Source: an uncultured Ruminococcus sp. (lineage in GTDB: Bacteria > Bacillota > Clostridia > Oscillospirales > Acutalibacteraceae). Taken from it: a DNA stretch of 11,558 nt. The first letter of the stretch is position 1. Each line of letters opens with the position of its first letter. Under the pieces are notes generated by a model, which saw nothing but the letters and a program-made list of their open reading frames with translations, ran no database searches and was not told the origin of the DNA. Location: positions 1 through 11,558 of the forward strand of contig CADCQO010000119.1 of the NCBI GenBank assembly GCA_902803585.1. The letters run 5' to 3'. Positions 1 to 8,071 of the stretch are shown piece by piece. The position numbers and the translations under genes are program-made.

Positions 1-2
1 AG

Positions 3-518
3 ACACTGGGCGATATCGTGCCCGACTGCTGGATCTATGTACAGGAAACCAATGTCAAACTCGGACGTATTCAGATTTTCAACAACTGGTCGCCCTATAT
101 GGTCAAAGACCCTGAGCATACCGTGTGGATCGGTCTGGAGTATTTCTGCGCCGAAGGTGACGATTTCTGGAACATGACAGACAAAGAATGTATTGCTCTC
201 GCCACAAAGGAGCTGGAAAGCATGGGCGTTATCAAGGCTGATGAGGTACTGGACAGCCACCGTGAACGCATCAGGAAGGCTTATCCCGCTTATTTTGACA
301 CCTATGCCTACATGGATCAGCTTGTAAAATTCCTCGACAGCTACGAGAATCTTTACTGCGTAGGAAGAAACGGTCAGCACCGCTACAATAATATGGACCA
401 TTCCATGCTGACAGCCATCCGTGCGGCACAGGCAATCAAGGAAGGCAAGACAGATAAACATGATATCTGGAATGTCAACACAGAAAAGGAATACCACGAA
501 ACAAAAGAAAATAACTGA
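3..518 (+). CDS. FAD-dependent oxidoreductase, C-terminal part (5' truncated by window edge)
   Basis: The frame is open to the left edge with no start or ribosome binding site in view, so only the last 171 residues are present. The GTG at 18 is an internal valine, not a start. The key feature is the C-terminal block encoded at 363-404, GRNGQHRYNNMDHS, preceded by YCV. In the amine-oxidase/protoporphyrinogen-oxidase-like and UDP-galactopyranose-mutase-like flavoproteins this closing segment contacts FAD, and the GR.G..RY.N.D form is typical of proteins annotated as NAD(P)/FAD-dependent oxidoreductases near polysaccharide genes. The Rossmann FAD-binding N-terminus (GxGxxG) would lie upstream and cannot be checked. 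No signal peptide or membrane segment is seen, so it is probably cytoplasmic. The substrate is unknown; a sugar-nucleotide or lipid-linked role is inferred from the adjacent glycosyltransferase-like gene. Confidence 0.75.
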   Translation, partial: TLGDIVPDCWIYVQETNVKLGRIQIFNNWSPYMVKDPEHTVWIGLEYFCAEGDDFWNMTDKECIALATKELESMGVIKADEVLDSHRERIRKAYPAYFDTYAYMDQLVKFLDSYENLYCVGRNGQHRYNNMDHSMLTAIRAAQAIKEGKTDKHDIWNVNTEKEYHETKENN

Positions 519-533
519 CGTTGAGGAAATATC

Positions 534-2255
534 ATGATGAAACATTTTACTGTTAACGGCACAGGGGACCTCGTTTCCGTGTGTTCAGACTTTTTCAAGC
601 AGGTTTACAGGCATCCGATTGTCTGTGCAGTCATGCTCTGTCTGCTCACAATGATAATGACAACGGGAGATGTGTCACCTTTAAACGCCCTAAGCATTGC
701 TGTATGTATCGCCGTTGTCGGCATGGCAGCAGCCATTTACTCCAAAAGCATCTATGAAGGCGATCAGGGACTGCGAACCGCTGTCAGTATTGGTGCCTGT
801 GCCGTTCTGGCAGCCGCTGTGTTCGTTTACACTGTGTTTGTCAGACAGTCCTACACACTTATCGTGCTGAACGGCGGTCTTGCGGCGTGTGTCGGCATAT
901 TTTTGTATCTGCTGGGTGCGAATAAGCTGACAACACGGAATGTTCTTTTGCTGATTCTGGCGGCAGGCTTCATTATACGGACAGCCTATATTCTGAGAAT
1001 GAGTACAGGCTGGATACAGCACGACGTACACGCGCTGGGCAGCGGTGAAGGTCATGCAGGCTATATCCAGTATTTATATGCTAACGGTCATCTTCCCGAT
1101 ATGGATGTACGGATGCGCGACCAGTTCTATCACCCGCCCCTGCATCATATCATTGCAGCCATCTGGATGCGCATACAGGTGCTGATCGGTGTCGGCTATG
1201 CGGAGGCCTATGAAAACATTCAGATCCTGACACTGTTCTATTCAACAGTATGTATGATTCTGTCATACAGGATCTTCCGCCGTCTGGGACTTTACGGGGG
1301 CGGTCTGATCGCTGCTACTGCGATTATTGCCTTCTGTCCTACCTTCTATATTATGTCGGGCAGCATCAACAACGATATTCTCTCCATCACCTTTATATTG
1401 GGTGCAATGCTGAATACACTATACTGGGCACGTTCCCGCAGCATAGGAAGAATTATCGCTGTTGCCCTGTGCATCGGTCTGGGCATGATGACAAAGCTGT
1501 CCGTCTGGATGATAGCCCCTGCTGTGGCGTTTGTATTTCTCTATGTATTCTTCAAAAACCTGAAAGACTTCAAAAAGTACCTCGTGCAGTTCTCTGTGTT
1601 CATCTGCATCTGTGCGCCGCTTGGCCTTTTCTGGTCTGTCAGGAATTTCCTGCGCTGGCAGGTTCCCTTTACCTATGTGCAAAGACTTTCGGAAACGTCC
1701 TCACAGTATGTCGGCAATGTACCGTTCTGGCAGAGAATGTTCGATTTCAGTTTCGGACAGTACGCAGACGTTGCTCCGCAGTTCAAAATGTACGGCGGCA
1801 GCTATAACGAATATAATCCCCTTGTTGCCTTCTTCAAAACTTCTATGTTTGACGAGGGAATCGCCGTCCGCAATTTCCCGAAACTGCAGGGATTCAGCCA
1901 TTTCCTGTTTTTTACAGCGGTATGTCTTGGACTGATTGCATTCGGCGCAATGATTTTCATGTTCATCAAAAAGGTACACCGTCCGAGCTATGTACAGAAG
2001 GGCTTTGTCGGTCTGACGTATTTTACTTTTCTGGGACTGTACTATGTGTTCTGTTTTGACTTCCCGCACGTCTGCACCATGAACGTCCGCTATGCTGTGC
2101 CGCTGATCGTTATCGGCGCATTCTCCTACGGCTTTCTTTTGCAGCATCTGTTATCCGTCAAAAAAATTGCCGCCCGTATTTTCTCCTCGCTCCTCTCCTC
2201 GTTCATCATTCTCTACGCTCTGGGCGGTTATTTCGTCTTACGCATCTGCATCTGA
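534..2255 (+). CDS. Polytopic membrane protein, GT-C type glycosyltransferase-like (GT39/ArnT-like)
   Basis: This 573-residue protein has about a dozen hydrophobic segments spread along its whole length. Features matching the GT-C fold are an acidic residue in the first large extracytoplasmic loop (D164, in QHDVHAL) and the motif HPPLHH at residues 200-205, resembling the YHPPL segment common in dolichyl/polyprenyl-phosphate-sugar-dependent transferases (PMT, ArnT and relatives). Such enzymes move a sugar from a polyprenyl-phosphate donor to a lipid, glycan or protein on the outer face of the membrane; donor and acceptor cannot be read from the sequence. About four hydrophobic segments precede the D164 loop, more than the minimal GT-C topology. 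The start is ATG 534, 6 nt after GAGGA (523-527); a second ATG follows immediately at 537. It lies 15 nt behind the oxidoreductase gene, suggesting co-transcription. A polysaccharide polymerase or other polytopic membrane protein remains possible. Confidence 0.65.
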   Translation: MMKHFTVNGTGDLVSVCSDFFKQVYRHPIVCAVMLCLLTMIMTTGDVSPLNALSIAVCIAVVGMAAAIYSKSIYEGDQGLRTAVSIGACAVLAAAVFVYTVFVRQSYTLIVLNGGLAACVGIFLYLLGANKLTTRNVLLLILAAGFIIRTAYILRMSTGWIQHDVHALGSGEGHAGYIQYLYANGHLPDMDVRMRDQFYHPPLHHIIAAIWMRIQVLIGVGYAEAYENIQILTLFYSTVCMILSYRIFRRLGLYGGGLIAATAIIAFCPTFYIMSGSINNDILSITFILGAMLNTLYWARSRSIGRIIAVALCIGLGMMTKLSVWMIAPAVAFVFLYVFFKNLKDFKKYLVQFSVFICICAPLGLFWSVRNFLRWQVPFTYVQRLSETSSQYVGNVPFWQRMFDFSFGQYADVAPQFKMYGGSYNEYNPLVAFFKTSMFDEGIAVRNFPKLQGFSHFLFFTAVCLGLIAFGAMIFMFIKKVHRPSYVQKGFVGLTYFTFLGLYYVFCFDFPHVCTMNVRYAVPLIVIGAFSYGFLLQHLLSVKKIAARIFSSLLSSFIILYALGGYFVLRICI

Positions 2256-2280
2256 TATCGCATCAGTTTTTAACACAGTA

Positions 2281-2324
2281 CAGCGGCTGGCCGTTAGCAG
2301 TTGATTGCTAATTGCCAGCCGCTG
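2281..2324. repeat. Long inverted repeat / hairpin upstream of pth
   Basis: CAGCGGCTGGC (2281-2291) is perfectly complementary to GCCAGCCGCTG (2314-2324). Inside it TTAGCA (2294-2299) pairs with TGCTAA (2306-2311). The two helices are separated only by a C/T mismatch and a G-U pair, giving about 18 base pairs in all around a 6-nt loop. It begins 26 nt after the stop of the glycosyltransferase-like gene. No run of T follows on either strand, so it is not a standard intrinsic terminator. It could be a transcript 3'-end stabiliser, a processing site or a dispersed palindromic repeat. The structure is seen directly; its role is unknown. Confidence 0.7.
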
Positions 2325-2341
2325 ATAAATGAATGTTCCTC

Positions 2342-2350
2342 AAGGGGTGA
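2342..2350 (+). promoter_or_regulatory. Ribosome binding site that fixes the pth start
   Basis: AAGGGGTGA matches the anti-Shine-Dalgarno complement AAGGAGGTGA closely and sits 5 nt before ATG 2356. The upstream in-frame ATG at 2329 has only the hairpin arm before it and no purine-rich site, so 2356 is the preferred start. Confidence 0.75.
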
Positions 2351-2355
2351 CAACC

Positions 2356-2949
2356 ATGTTTTTTAAAAGGAAAGAGCCGCTCGGTGCGGCAGAGTATATT
2401 ATAGCGGGATTGGGGAATCCTGACAGAAAGTATGAAAATACACGGCACAACGCCGGCTTTATGGCAATAGATGCACTTTCGGAAAAATATGACGTAAATG
2501 TTGACCGCATCAAGTATAAATCTCTGTGCGCCACCGTAAATATAGAGGGAAAACGTGTCCTGCTCATGAAACCCGGTACTTATATGAATCTCAGCGGTCA
2601 GGCAGTAACGGAAGCAATGGCGTTTTTCAAGATTCCTCCTGAAAAAACGCTGATTATTCTGGACGATATTTCCCTCGATGTGGGCAGACTGCGTATCCGG
2701 CGCAAGGGAAGCGACGGCGGCCATAACGGAATGAAGAATATCATTTATCTTTCCGGCAGCGACCAGTTCCCCCGCATCAAAATAGGTGTCGGTCAGAAGC
2801 CGCCGCAATGGGATTTAGCAGACTGGGTGCTTTCGGGCTTTACACGCACCGAACAGCCTGAACTGCAAAAGGCACTGGACAACGCTTGTGCAGCAGCAGA
2901 AAAAATCATTGCCGGAGCAATCGACAAGGCGATGAATTTGTTTAACTGA
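2356..2949 (+). CDS. pth: Peptidyl-tRNA hydrolase
   Basis: Pth releases tRNA from peptidyl-tRNA that has dropped off the ribosome; it is a monomeric cytoplasmic esterase. From ATG 2356 the protein is 197 residues, close to the usual length. Bacterial Pth hallmarks are present: GLGNP with N21, TRHNAGF with the catalytic H31, the GTYMNLSG segment with N78, D103 in the LDD segment (the position of E. coli D93), and GGHNGMKNI with H123 and N124 (E. coli H113 and N114). All active-site positions are therefore intact. The start at 2356 is preferred over an in-frame ATG at 2329, which would add nine unconserved residues, because a near-consensus ribosome binding site stands 5 nt before 2356. mfd follows after 11 nt, the same pth-mfd order as in Bacillus subtilis and many other Firmicutes, so the two are probably co-transcribed. 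A weak promoter (TTGATT 2301, GATAAA 2324) may overlap the upstream hairpin, but this is tentative. Confidence 0.97.
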   Translation: MFFKRKEPLGAAEYIIAGLGNPDRKYENTRHNAGFMAIDALSEKYDVNVDRIKYKSLCATVNIEGKRVLLMKPGTYMNLSGQAVTEAMAFFKIPPEKTLIILDDISLDVGRLRIRRKGSDGGHNGMKNIIYLSGSDQFPRIKIGVGQKPPQWDLADWVLSGFTRTEQPELQKALDNACAAAEKIIAGAIDKAMNLFN

Positions 2950-2960
2950 GGTTAAGGAAA

Positions 2961-5900
2961 ATGAAGTTTTTAAATCATGTTTTGGACGGTCTGGCAGAAT
3001 TCCGGCAGTTGGAACAGGCGATTCATACCGGCCGTCTGCCCGCTATGGCAACAGGTCTTTCCGCAGTACACAAGGCACATCTGATTCATCACCTTTGTAC
3101 TGCCTGCGGACAACAGGCAATGGTAATTGCCGGAGATGAAACAGAAGGAACACGCCTTTGTACGGACATCAATGCAATGGGTACAAAGGCGGTATTTTAT
3201 CCCGCAAGAGATTTTACCTTTCGGGAAGTTACCGGCGTTTCAAGAGAATTTGAACATCAGCGTATCGGAGCGCTTTACAGCTTTTGTACGGGCGAAGCAA
3301 GGGTGTTGATCTGCTGTGCCGATGCCGCCATGCAGTATACGATTCCCAAAAAAGCCCTTCTGAAAGCAAGCATTACCGTCAGACAGGGTACTTCTGCTTC
3401 TCCTGAATCTGTGACATCAGCGCTTTTGTCAGAGGGTTATGTACGGGTAGAACAGGTTGACGGCACAGGACAGTTTGCAGTAAGGGGCGGTATTCTTGAT
3501 TTCTTTATGCCGTCCGCAGATTCCCCCTGCCGTATTGAATTCTGGGGAGATGAAATCGACACCGTTTCAGCGTTTGATATCGAAACCCAAAGGCGCACCA
3601 ACCGTCTGGACAGCTTTGTGATCACGCCGTCCAGCGAGATCATTTTTGACAGTGCGGCTGTTCTGGCGGATAAAATCGAAGAAAAGGCAAAGTCCCTGCG
3701 CGGAAAATATGCCGCTACTGCCAGACAGGTTCTGGCGGGAGAAGCTGAAACCCTGCGAAACGGCGGAAGACTTTCCTCAGCAGATAAGTTTTACAGTCTG
3801 GTGTACGGAACACCTGCGGATATCTTTGACTATGCCAATAAGGATACAATGCTGTTTGTATCCGAACAGACAAAAATCAATGACAGAATCAAAAGTACCC
3901 TCTGGCAGGCAGGAGAAGATCTGAAAGATTATCTTGCGGAAGGTATCCTGTGCAAGGGTCTGGATAATTTTTACACCACGAAACCGGAATTTATGGCGGC
4001 TGTCGAAAAGCAGCGTCCTGTCCTGATTGAAAACTATACAAGAGGCACAAGTGAATGGCCGCTCAGGGCATTGGTGAATTTCAATGTCCGTCAGCTTTCA
4101 CCATGGAGCGGTTCTCTGAGTGTACTGTGTGAAGATATCGACCAGATGATATCTGACGGAAAAACGTGTGTGATACTGGGCGGTACGAAAAAAGCGGCGG
4201 AACAGCTCTGGAAGGATATGCTGGACAAGGGTTATCATGCTGCTTTTCTGATGCCTGATGACGAAATGACACAGAGCGGTCTGTATATTTCCTATGGCAG
4301 TCTTTCCGCTGGTATGGAATACTGGTCAACAGGCTTTTCACTGATCTCCCATGTACAGATCAGCGAAACAAAAAAAAGCTCTGCCAAAAAGAAAAGCAAA
4401 AACAAAGCTATTTTCAGTCTGGCGGAACTTTCGGTCGGGGATTATGTGGTGCATAGTCAGTATGGTATCGGTCTGTTTCAGGGCGTTCATCAGATGGAAG
4501 TAGAAGGCATTACAAGAGATTACATTCAGATAGAATACGCCAGAGGCGACAACCTCTATACACCTGTTACACAGCTGGATCTGGTATCGAAATATATCGG
4601 CCCTCACGAGGACAGTACAGTAAAACTGAATAAGCTGGGCGGTCAGGAATGGACAAAGGCAAAGAACCGTGTGCGCAGTGCGGTAAAGGATATCGCTGAT
4701 GAACTCATCAAACTGTATGCGGCACGAATGGAAGCAACGGGCTTCGCTTTTCCGCCTGACGGTGCGTGGCAAAGGGATTTTGAATCAAGGTTTGAGTATG
4801 AGGAAACTGCCGATCAGAAACGCTGTATTGCCGAAATCAAAAACGATATGGAACAGCGGGCGCCGATGGACCGCCTGCTGTGCGGAGATGTCGGCTTCGG
4901 CAAAACAGAAGTAGCGCTGAGAGCGGCCTTCAAATGTGTGACAAACTCCAAACAGTGCGCCTTTTTAGTGCCGACAACAATTCTTGCATGGCAGCACTAC
5001 CAGACAGCCCTGCGCCGTTTTGAGGGCTTCCCCATCAATATCGAGCTGCTGTCCCGCTTCCGCACCCCCAAACAGCAGAAAGAAATCATACAAAAGCTGA
5101 AACGGGGCGACATTGATCTGATTATCGGCACACACCGTCTGATTTCAAAGGATATGCAGTTCCGTGATCTGGGACTGCTGATTATTGACGAGGAACAGCG
5201 TTTCGGCGTGGCGCAGAAGGAAAAAATCAAGAGTCTGAGCAGGAATGTGGACGTGCTGACGCTTTCCGCTACACCGATTCCCAGAACACTTAATATGGCA
5301 ATGTCCGGTATCCGTGATATGTCCTCCATTGAAGAGGCTCCGCAGGACAGACACCCCATACAGACCTATGTGCTGGAATATGACGAGGCCGTCATCAACG
5401 AAGCAATCCGCCGTGAACTGCGCCGCGGCGGTCAGGTATTCTATCTCTATAACTCCGTAGAGGGCATTGAGGAAAAAGCACAGGAACTCAGCGAGCGTAT
5501 CCCCGAAGCAAAAGTTGCCTTCGGACACGGTAAAATGTCAGAAGGAGAGCTTTCTGAAGTATGGCGGCAGATGCTGGAACAGGAAATCAACGTCCTTATC
5601 AGTACAACTATCATCGAAACAGGCGTGGATATTCCCAATGCCAACACACTGATTATCGAAAATGCCGATTACATGGGCTTGTCACAGCTTCATCAGATCC
5701 GCGGCAGAGTGGGACGCTCTTCCCGAAGGGCTTATGCCTATCTGACCTTCCAGAAAAATAAGGTTATTTCTGAACTTTCCCAGAAACGGCTGGACGCTGT
5801 CAGGGAGTTTACCGAATTCGGCTCAGGTTTCCGCATCGCTATGCGTGATCTTGAACTGAGAGGGGCAGGCAATCTGCTGGGTGCCAGACAGCACGGTCAT

Positions 5901-6413
5901 ATGGCAGATGTCGGCTATGATATGTACATGAAACTGCTGAATCAGGCTGTCAGTACCGCTAAAGGCGAAACACCTGCCGACTGGGACGTGGATTGTCAGG
6001 TGGATATTCCCATCGAAGCACATATTCCCGAAAGCTATATTGAAAACCTGAGCCGCCGTCTGGAAATTTATCGCCGTATCGCTGATATCAGGACAGAAGA
6101 CGATGCTTCTGATGTCATTGATGAACTCATTGACCGTTTCGGTGATGTTCCAAAAGCGGTTCACAGTCTGATAGATATTGCACTTCTCCGCAGTAAAGCC
6201 AAACAGAACGGTATCTGTGTCATCAAACAGGCAGACAATACCCTTCAGCTCTATTTTACCCAGATAACACTGCCGATTGTGGGCGAACTCATTGACCGCA
6301 TGGGCGATCGGGCAGTGCTTAACGCAGTCGGGAAGCCCTTCGTCAGCATCAGACTTCGCAAAGGTGAAACCGCCCTTGCACTTTCTCAGCAGATCATCAG
6401 CGGCAAGCTCTGA
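2961..6413 (+). CDS. mfd: Transcription-repair coupling factor
   Basis: Mfd is an ATP-driven double-stranded-DNA translocase that pushes RNA polymerase stalled at lesions off the template and recruits UvrA for nucleotide excision repair. At 1150 residues it has the full family length. Visible in order: the N-terminal UvrB-like module with the GQFAVRGGILD segment near 170-180; a lysine-rich linker near 473-485; the RNA-polymerase-interacting domain beginning at SVGDYVVH (D494); the helicase core with Walker A GDVGFGKT (642-649, K648), DEEQ box (743-746), the LSATPIPRT motif III, the IIETGVDIPNAN segment and motif VI RGRVGR (914-919). The C-terminal TRCF domain follows (from about residue 1010), including the ESYIENLSRRLEIYRRIA segment. 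It starts at ATG 2961 behind AAGGAAA, 11 nt after the pth stop. All catalytic motifs are intact. No obvious intrinsic terminator follows. Confidence 0.98.
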   Translation: MKFLNHVLDGLAEFRQLEQAIHTGRLPAMATGLSAVHKAHLIHHLCTACGQQAMVIAGDETEGTRLCTDINAMGTKAVFYPARDFTFREVTGVSREFEHQRIGALYSFCTGEARVLICCADAAMQYTIPKKALLKASITVRQGTSASPESVTSALLSEGYVRVEQVDGTGQFAVRGGILDFFMPSADSPCRIEFWGDEIDTVSAFDIETQRRTNRLDSFVITPSSEIIFDSAAVLADKIEEKAKSLRGKYAATARQVLAGEAETLRNGGRLSSADKFYSLVYGTPADIFDYANKDTMLFVSEQTKINDRIKSTLWQAGEDLKDYLAEGILCKGLDNFYTTKPEFMAAVEKQRPVLIENYTRGTSEWPLRALVNFNVRQLSPWSGSLSVLCEDIDQMISDGKTCVILGGTKKAAEQLWKDMLDKGYHAAFLMPDDEMTQSGLYISYGSLSAGMEYWSTGFSLISHVQISETKKSSAKKKSKNKAIFSLAELSVGDYVVHSQYGIGLFQGVHQMEVEGITRDYIQIEYARGDNLYTPVTQLDLVSKYIGPHEDSTVKLNKLGGQEWTKAKNRVRSAVKDIADELIKLYAARMEATGFAFPPDGAWQRDFESRFEYEETADQKRCIAEIKNDMEQRAPMDRLLCGDVGFGKTEVALRAAFKCVTNSKQCAFLVPTTILAWQHYQTALRRFEGFPINIELLSRFRTPKQQKEIIQKLKRGDIDLIIGTHRLISKDMQFRDLGLLIIDEEQRFGVAQKEKIKSLSRNVDVLTLSATPIPRTLNMAMSGIRDMSSIEEAPQDRHPIQTYVLEYDEAVINEAIRRELRRGGQVFYLYNSVEGIEEKAQELSERIPEAKVAFGHGKMSEGELSEVWRQMLEQEINVLISTTIIETGVDIPNANTLIIENADYMGLSQLHQIRGRVGRSSRRAYAYLTFQKNKVISELSQKRLDAVREFTEFGSGFRIAMRDLELRGAGNLLGARQHGHMADVGYDMYMKLLNQAVSTAKGETPADWDVDCQVDIPIEAHIPESYIENLSRRLEIYRRIADIRTEDDASDVIDELIDRFGDVPKAVHSLIDIALLRSKAKQNGICVIKQADNTLQLYFTQITLPIVGELIDRMGDRAVLNAVGKPFVSIRLRKGETALALSQQIISGKL

Positions 6414-6537
6414 GAAAGCATGACGTTTTTCGTTATTATTCCTCACGAAATGCAGCAATATATCTATTTTTTAGGAAAAATTTGATAAATATTGTACAAA
6501 ACGCTATATACTTGCCCTGCCAGTGTCAATAAATACC

Positions 6538-6566
6538 TTGACTTTAGTGTGATGGTGTGGTATCAT
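6538..6566 (+). promoter_or_regulatory. SigA-type promoter for the small membrane protein gene
   Basis: TTGACT (6538-6543) and TATCAT (6561-6566) are separated by exactly 17 nt and lie in the 209-nt gap after mfd. The stretch before it (about 6460-6510) is strongly AT-rich, as in UP-element-like regions. Transcription would begin near 6573, giving a leader of about 50 nt. Confidence 0.7.
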
Positions 6567-6607
6567 GTAGTCAGTTCATTATTCTGTTGTCAAAAATTGT
6601 TATTTTG

Positions 6608-6613
6608 AAAGGA
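6608..6613 (+). promoter_or_regulatory. Ribosome binding site that selects ATG 6623
   Basis: AAAGGA lies 9 nt before ATG 6623. The in-frame ATG at 6614 directly abuts this site and the one at 6557 lies inside the promoter, so neither can use it; 6623 is the supported start. Confidence 0.7.
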
Positions 6614-6622
6614 ATGTGTATT

Positions 6623-7087
6623 ATGAACAACAACCAGAATCCGTATAATCAGCAGCCCTATCAGCAGCCTCAGCAGCAGCCCTACCAGCAGCCTTATCAG
6701 TCTTCCATGCCGCCCATGCCGCCTCAGACACCCCAGCAGTCCAGAACACCGAAGGCTCCGCTTCTCAATAACGATATGCTCGGCATGATCGGCTGTGCTG
6801 CCAGCATTCTGGGCTTTGGTATGTCTATTCTTGTAGTAGGCGCTATCTATATGCCCATTTACAGCTTTATTCTCAATATGTTCGCCTTCCTGTTCTCCGC
6901 AGGCGGCTGTGTTCTGTCTTTCTATGTCGGCAACCAGAGAATCAAGTCCGGTGCACCCAGAGGCACTATCGCTACACTCGGCATTATCTTCGGTGTCGTT
7001 GGTTTCCTCCTCTGCATCATGGCTATCTTCGTTACCGGCTGTGCTACCTGCAACTACTGCAAGGCGCAGCAGGCTCTGAAACGCTAA
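6623..7087 (+). CDS. Small membrane protein with Gln/Pro/Tyr-rich N-terminus (DUF4190-like)
   Basis: Not recognised as a named gene. The 154-residue product has three parts. Residues 1-45 are low-complexity and hydrophilic, with repeated QPYQQP-type units and then a proline-rich stretch (encoded by an imperfect DNA repeat around 6650-6700). Residues 50-135 contain roughly three hydrophobic segments with many glycines, the last being the GIIFGVVGFLLCIMAIFV region. The C-terminus is short, with C140-x2-C143-x2-C146, followed by a basic end. A disordered Q/P/Y-rich tail on a small glycine-rich membrane domain resembles proteins labelled DUF4190, whose role is not established. It is monocistronic, with its own promoter before it and a strong terminator behind it. 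The cysteine triplet could bind metal or be modified, which is inference only. Confidence 0.8.
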   Translation: MNNNQNPYNQQPYQQPQQQPYQQPYQSSMPPMPPQTPQQSRTPKAPLLNNDMLGMIGCAASILGFGMSILVVGAIYMPIYSFILNMFAFLFSAGGCVLSFYVGNQRIKSGAPRGTIATLGIIFGVVGFLLCIMAIFVTGCATCNYCKAQQALKR

Positions 7088-7112
7088 TCGTGTGTTGATG
7101 TCAACTCTGCTC

Positions 7113-7142
7113 TCGGCGGTCGCTCCTGACCGCCGATTTTTT
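7113..7142 (+). terminator. Intrinsic terminator of the small membrane protein gene
   Basis: TCGGCGGTC (7113-7121) pairs perfectly with GACCGCCGA (7128-7136) around a 6-nt loop, followed directly by six T (7137-7142). It starts 25 nt after the stop codon. Confidence 0.93.
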
Positions 7143-7168
7143 CTATCTGAAAGAAAAGGAATGATTCA

Positions 7169-8071
7169 ATGTATCCCTACCTCAATGTGTTCGGAAGGGC
7201 AATCCCCATGTACGGACTGTGCGCCTTTGTCGGACTGCTTTTTGCAGCAGGACTGGTTATCCTGACTCTGCGCAGGCGCAAAGATTACAGCAAACTGCAT
7301 ATTGTCAATATTCCGGTTTTTGCCGCTGTCGGCGCTTTTGTGGGCGCTCATTTCTTCTACTTCCTCACCCGCTTTGACGTCTTTCTCCACTCCCTGCAGA
7401 ATCTGGGAACGGTCTTTTCTTCATGGGAAAATTTTCATGATGCCTTTACCGAGATTTTCGGCGGAATGGTTTTTTATGGAGGACTGATAGGCGGGATTCT
7501 TGCTGCCTTTATCTACTGCAAAGTGTCAAAGGTTGATTTCAGTCTGTATGCGGATATTTTGGCACCGGCTATTCCCCTTTTCCACGCCTTCGGAAGGGTA
7601 GGATGTATTTTTGCCGGCTGCTGTTATGGTATGGAAGCCTCCTGGGGACTGAACTATCCCTATGTTGACAGCCATGATATTGCCTATACCGTTACACGCC
7701 TGCCGCTTCCGCTGATTGAAGCCGGCTGTAATCTGCTCCTTATGGCGGTTCTGCTGATACTCCGTCACAAGCACCTCAAAAAAGGCTCGCTTCTCGCCAT
7801 TTACTTCATGGTTTACGCAGTTGTACGCTTTACAGATGAGTTTTTTCGAGGAGATGAAGTGCGCGGTATTCTGTTCGGACTCTCTACCTCCCAGTGGATC
7901 AGCATTCCTGTGCTGGCAGCAGGGATCTATATGCTTCTCAACCGCTACAAACTCAAAAACAAAGACTCTTTCGGCTATCGTGTACCGCTCGGAGAAGTTC
8001 CCGAAGGTTATATTTACAATCAGTATGCCGGCGCTGTTTCCCCCTGGGAACAAGTCAAATGGAAAAAATAA
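7169..8071 (+). CDS. lgt: Prolipoprotein diacylglyceryl transferase
   Basis: Lgt transfers diacylglycerol from phosphatidylglycerol to the lipobox cysteine of prelipoproteins, the first step of lipoprotein maturation, in the cytoplasmic membrane. The 300-residue protein has about seven hydrophobic segments. Its signature block HAFGRVGCIFAGCCYG begins at H139, placing R143 at the same number as the essential E. coli Arg143. The FGGMVFYGGLIGG segment (97-109) has Tyr103 where E. coli has His103. The RFTDEFFRGDEVRG segment near 220-233 fits the second conserved arginine region. The C-terminus carries a hydrophilic tail of about 40 residues after the last membrane segment. ATG 7169 follows AAAGGA (7155-7160) by 8 nt. 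The upstream terminator ends only 26 nt before the start and no convincing promoter is visible between them, so expression may depend on read-through or on a promoter not recognised here. Confidence 0.96.
   Translation: MYPYLNVFGRAIPMYGLCAFVGLLFAAGLVILTLRRRKDYSKLHIVNIPVFAAVGAFVGAHFFYFLTRFDVFLHSLQNLGTVFSSWENFHDAFTEIFGGMVFYGGLIGGILAAFIYCKVSKVDFSLYADILAPAIPLFHAFGRVGCIFAGCCYGMEASWGLNYPYVDSHDIAYTVTRLPLPLIEAGCNLLLMAVLLILRHKHLKKGSLLAIYFMVYAVVRFTDEFFRGDEVRGILFGLSTSQWISIPVLAAGIYMLLNRYKLKNKDSFGYRVPLGEVPEGYIYNQYAGAVSPWEQVKWKK

Noticed and set aside
2329..2355. N-terminal extension of pth from ATG 2329
   Set aside because: There is no ribosome binding site before it, while a near-consensus site directly precedes ATG 2356.
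6414..6537. Search for an mfd terminator or a gene in the AT-rich gap
   Set aside because: Only a 6-bp TTTCGT/ACGAAA pairing with an 11-nt loop was found; no convincing terminator, RNA or coding frame.
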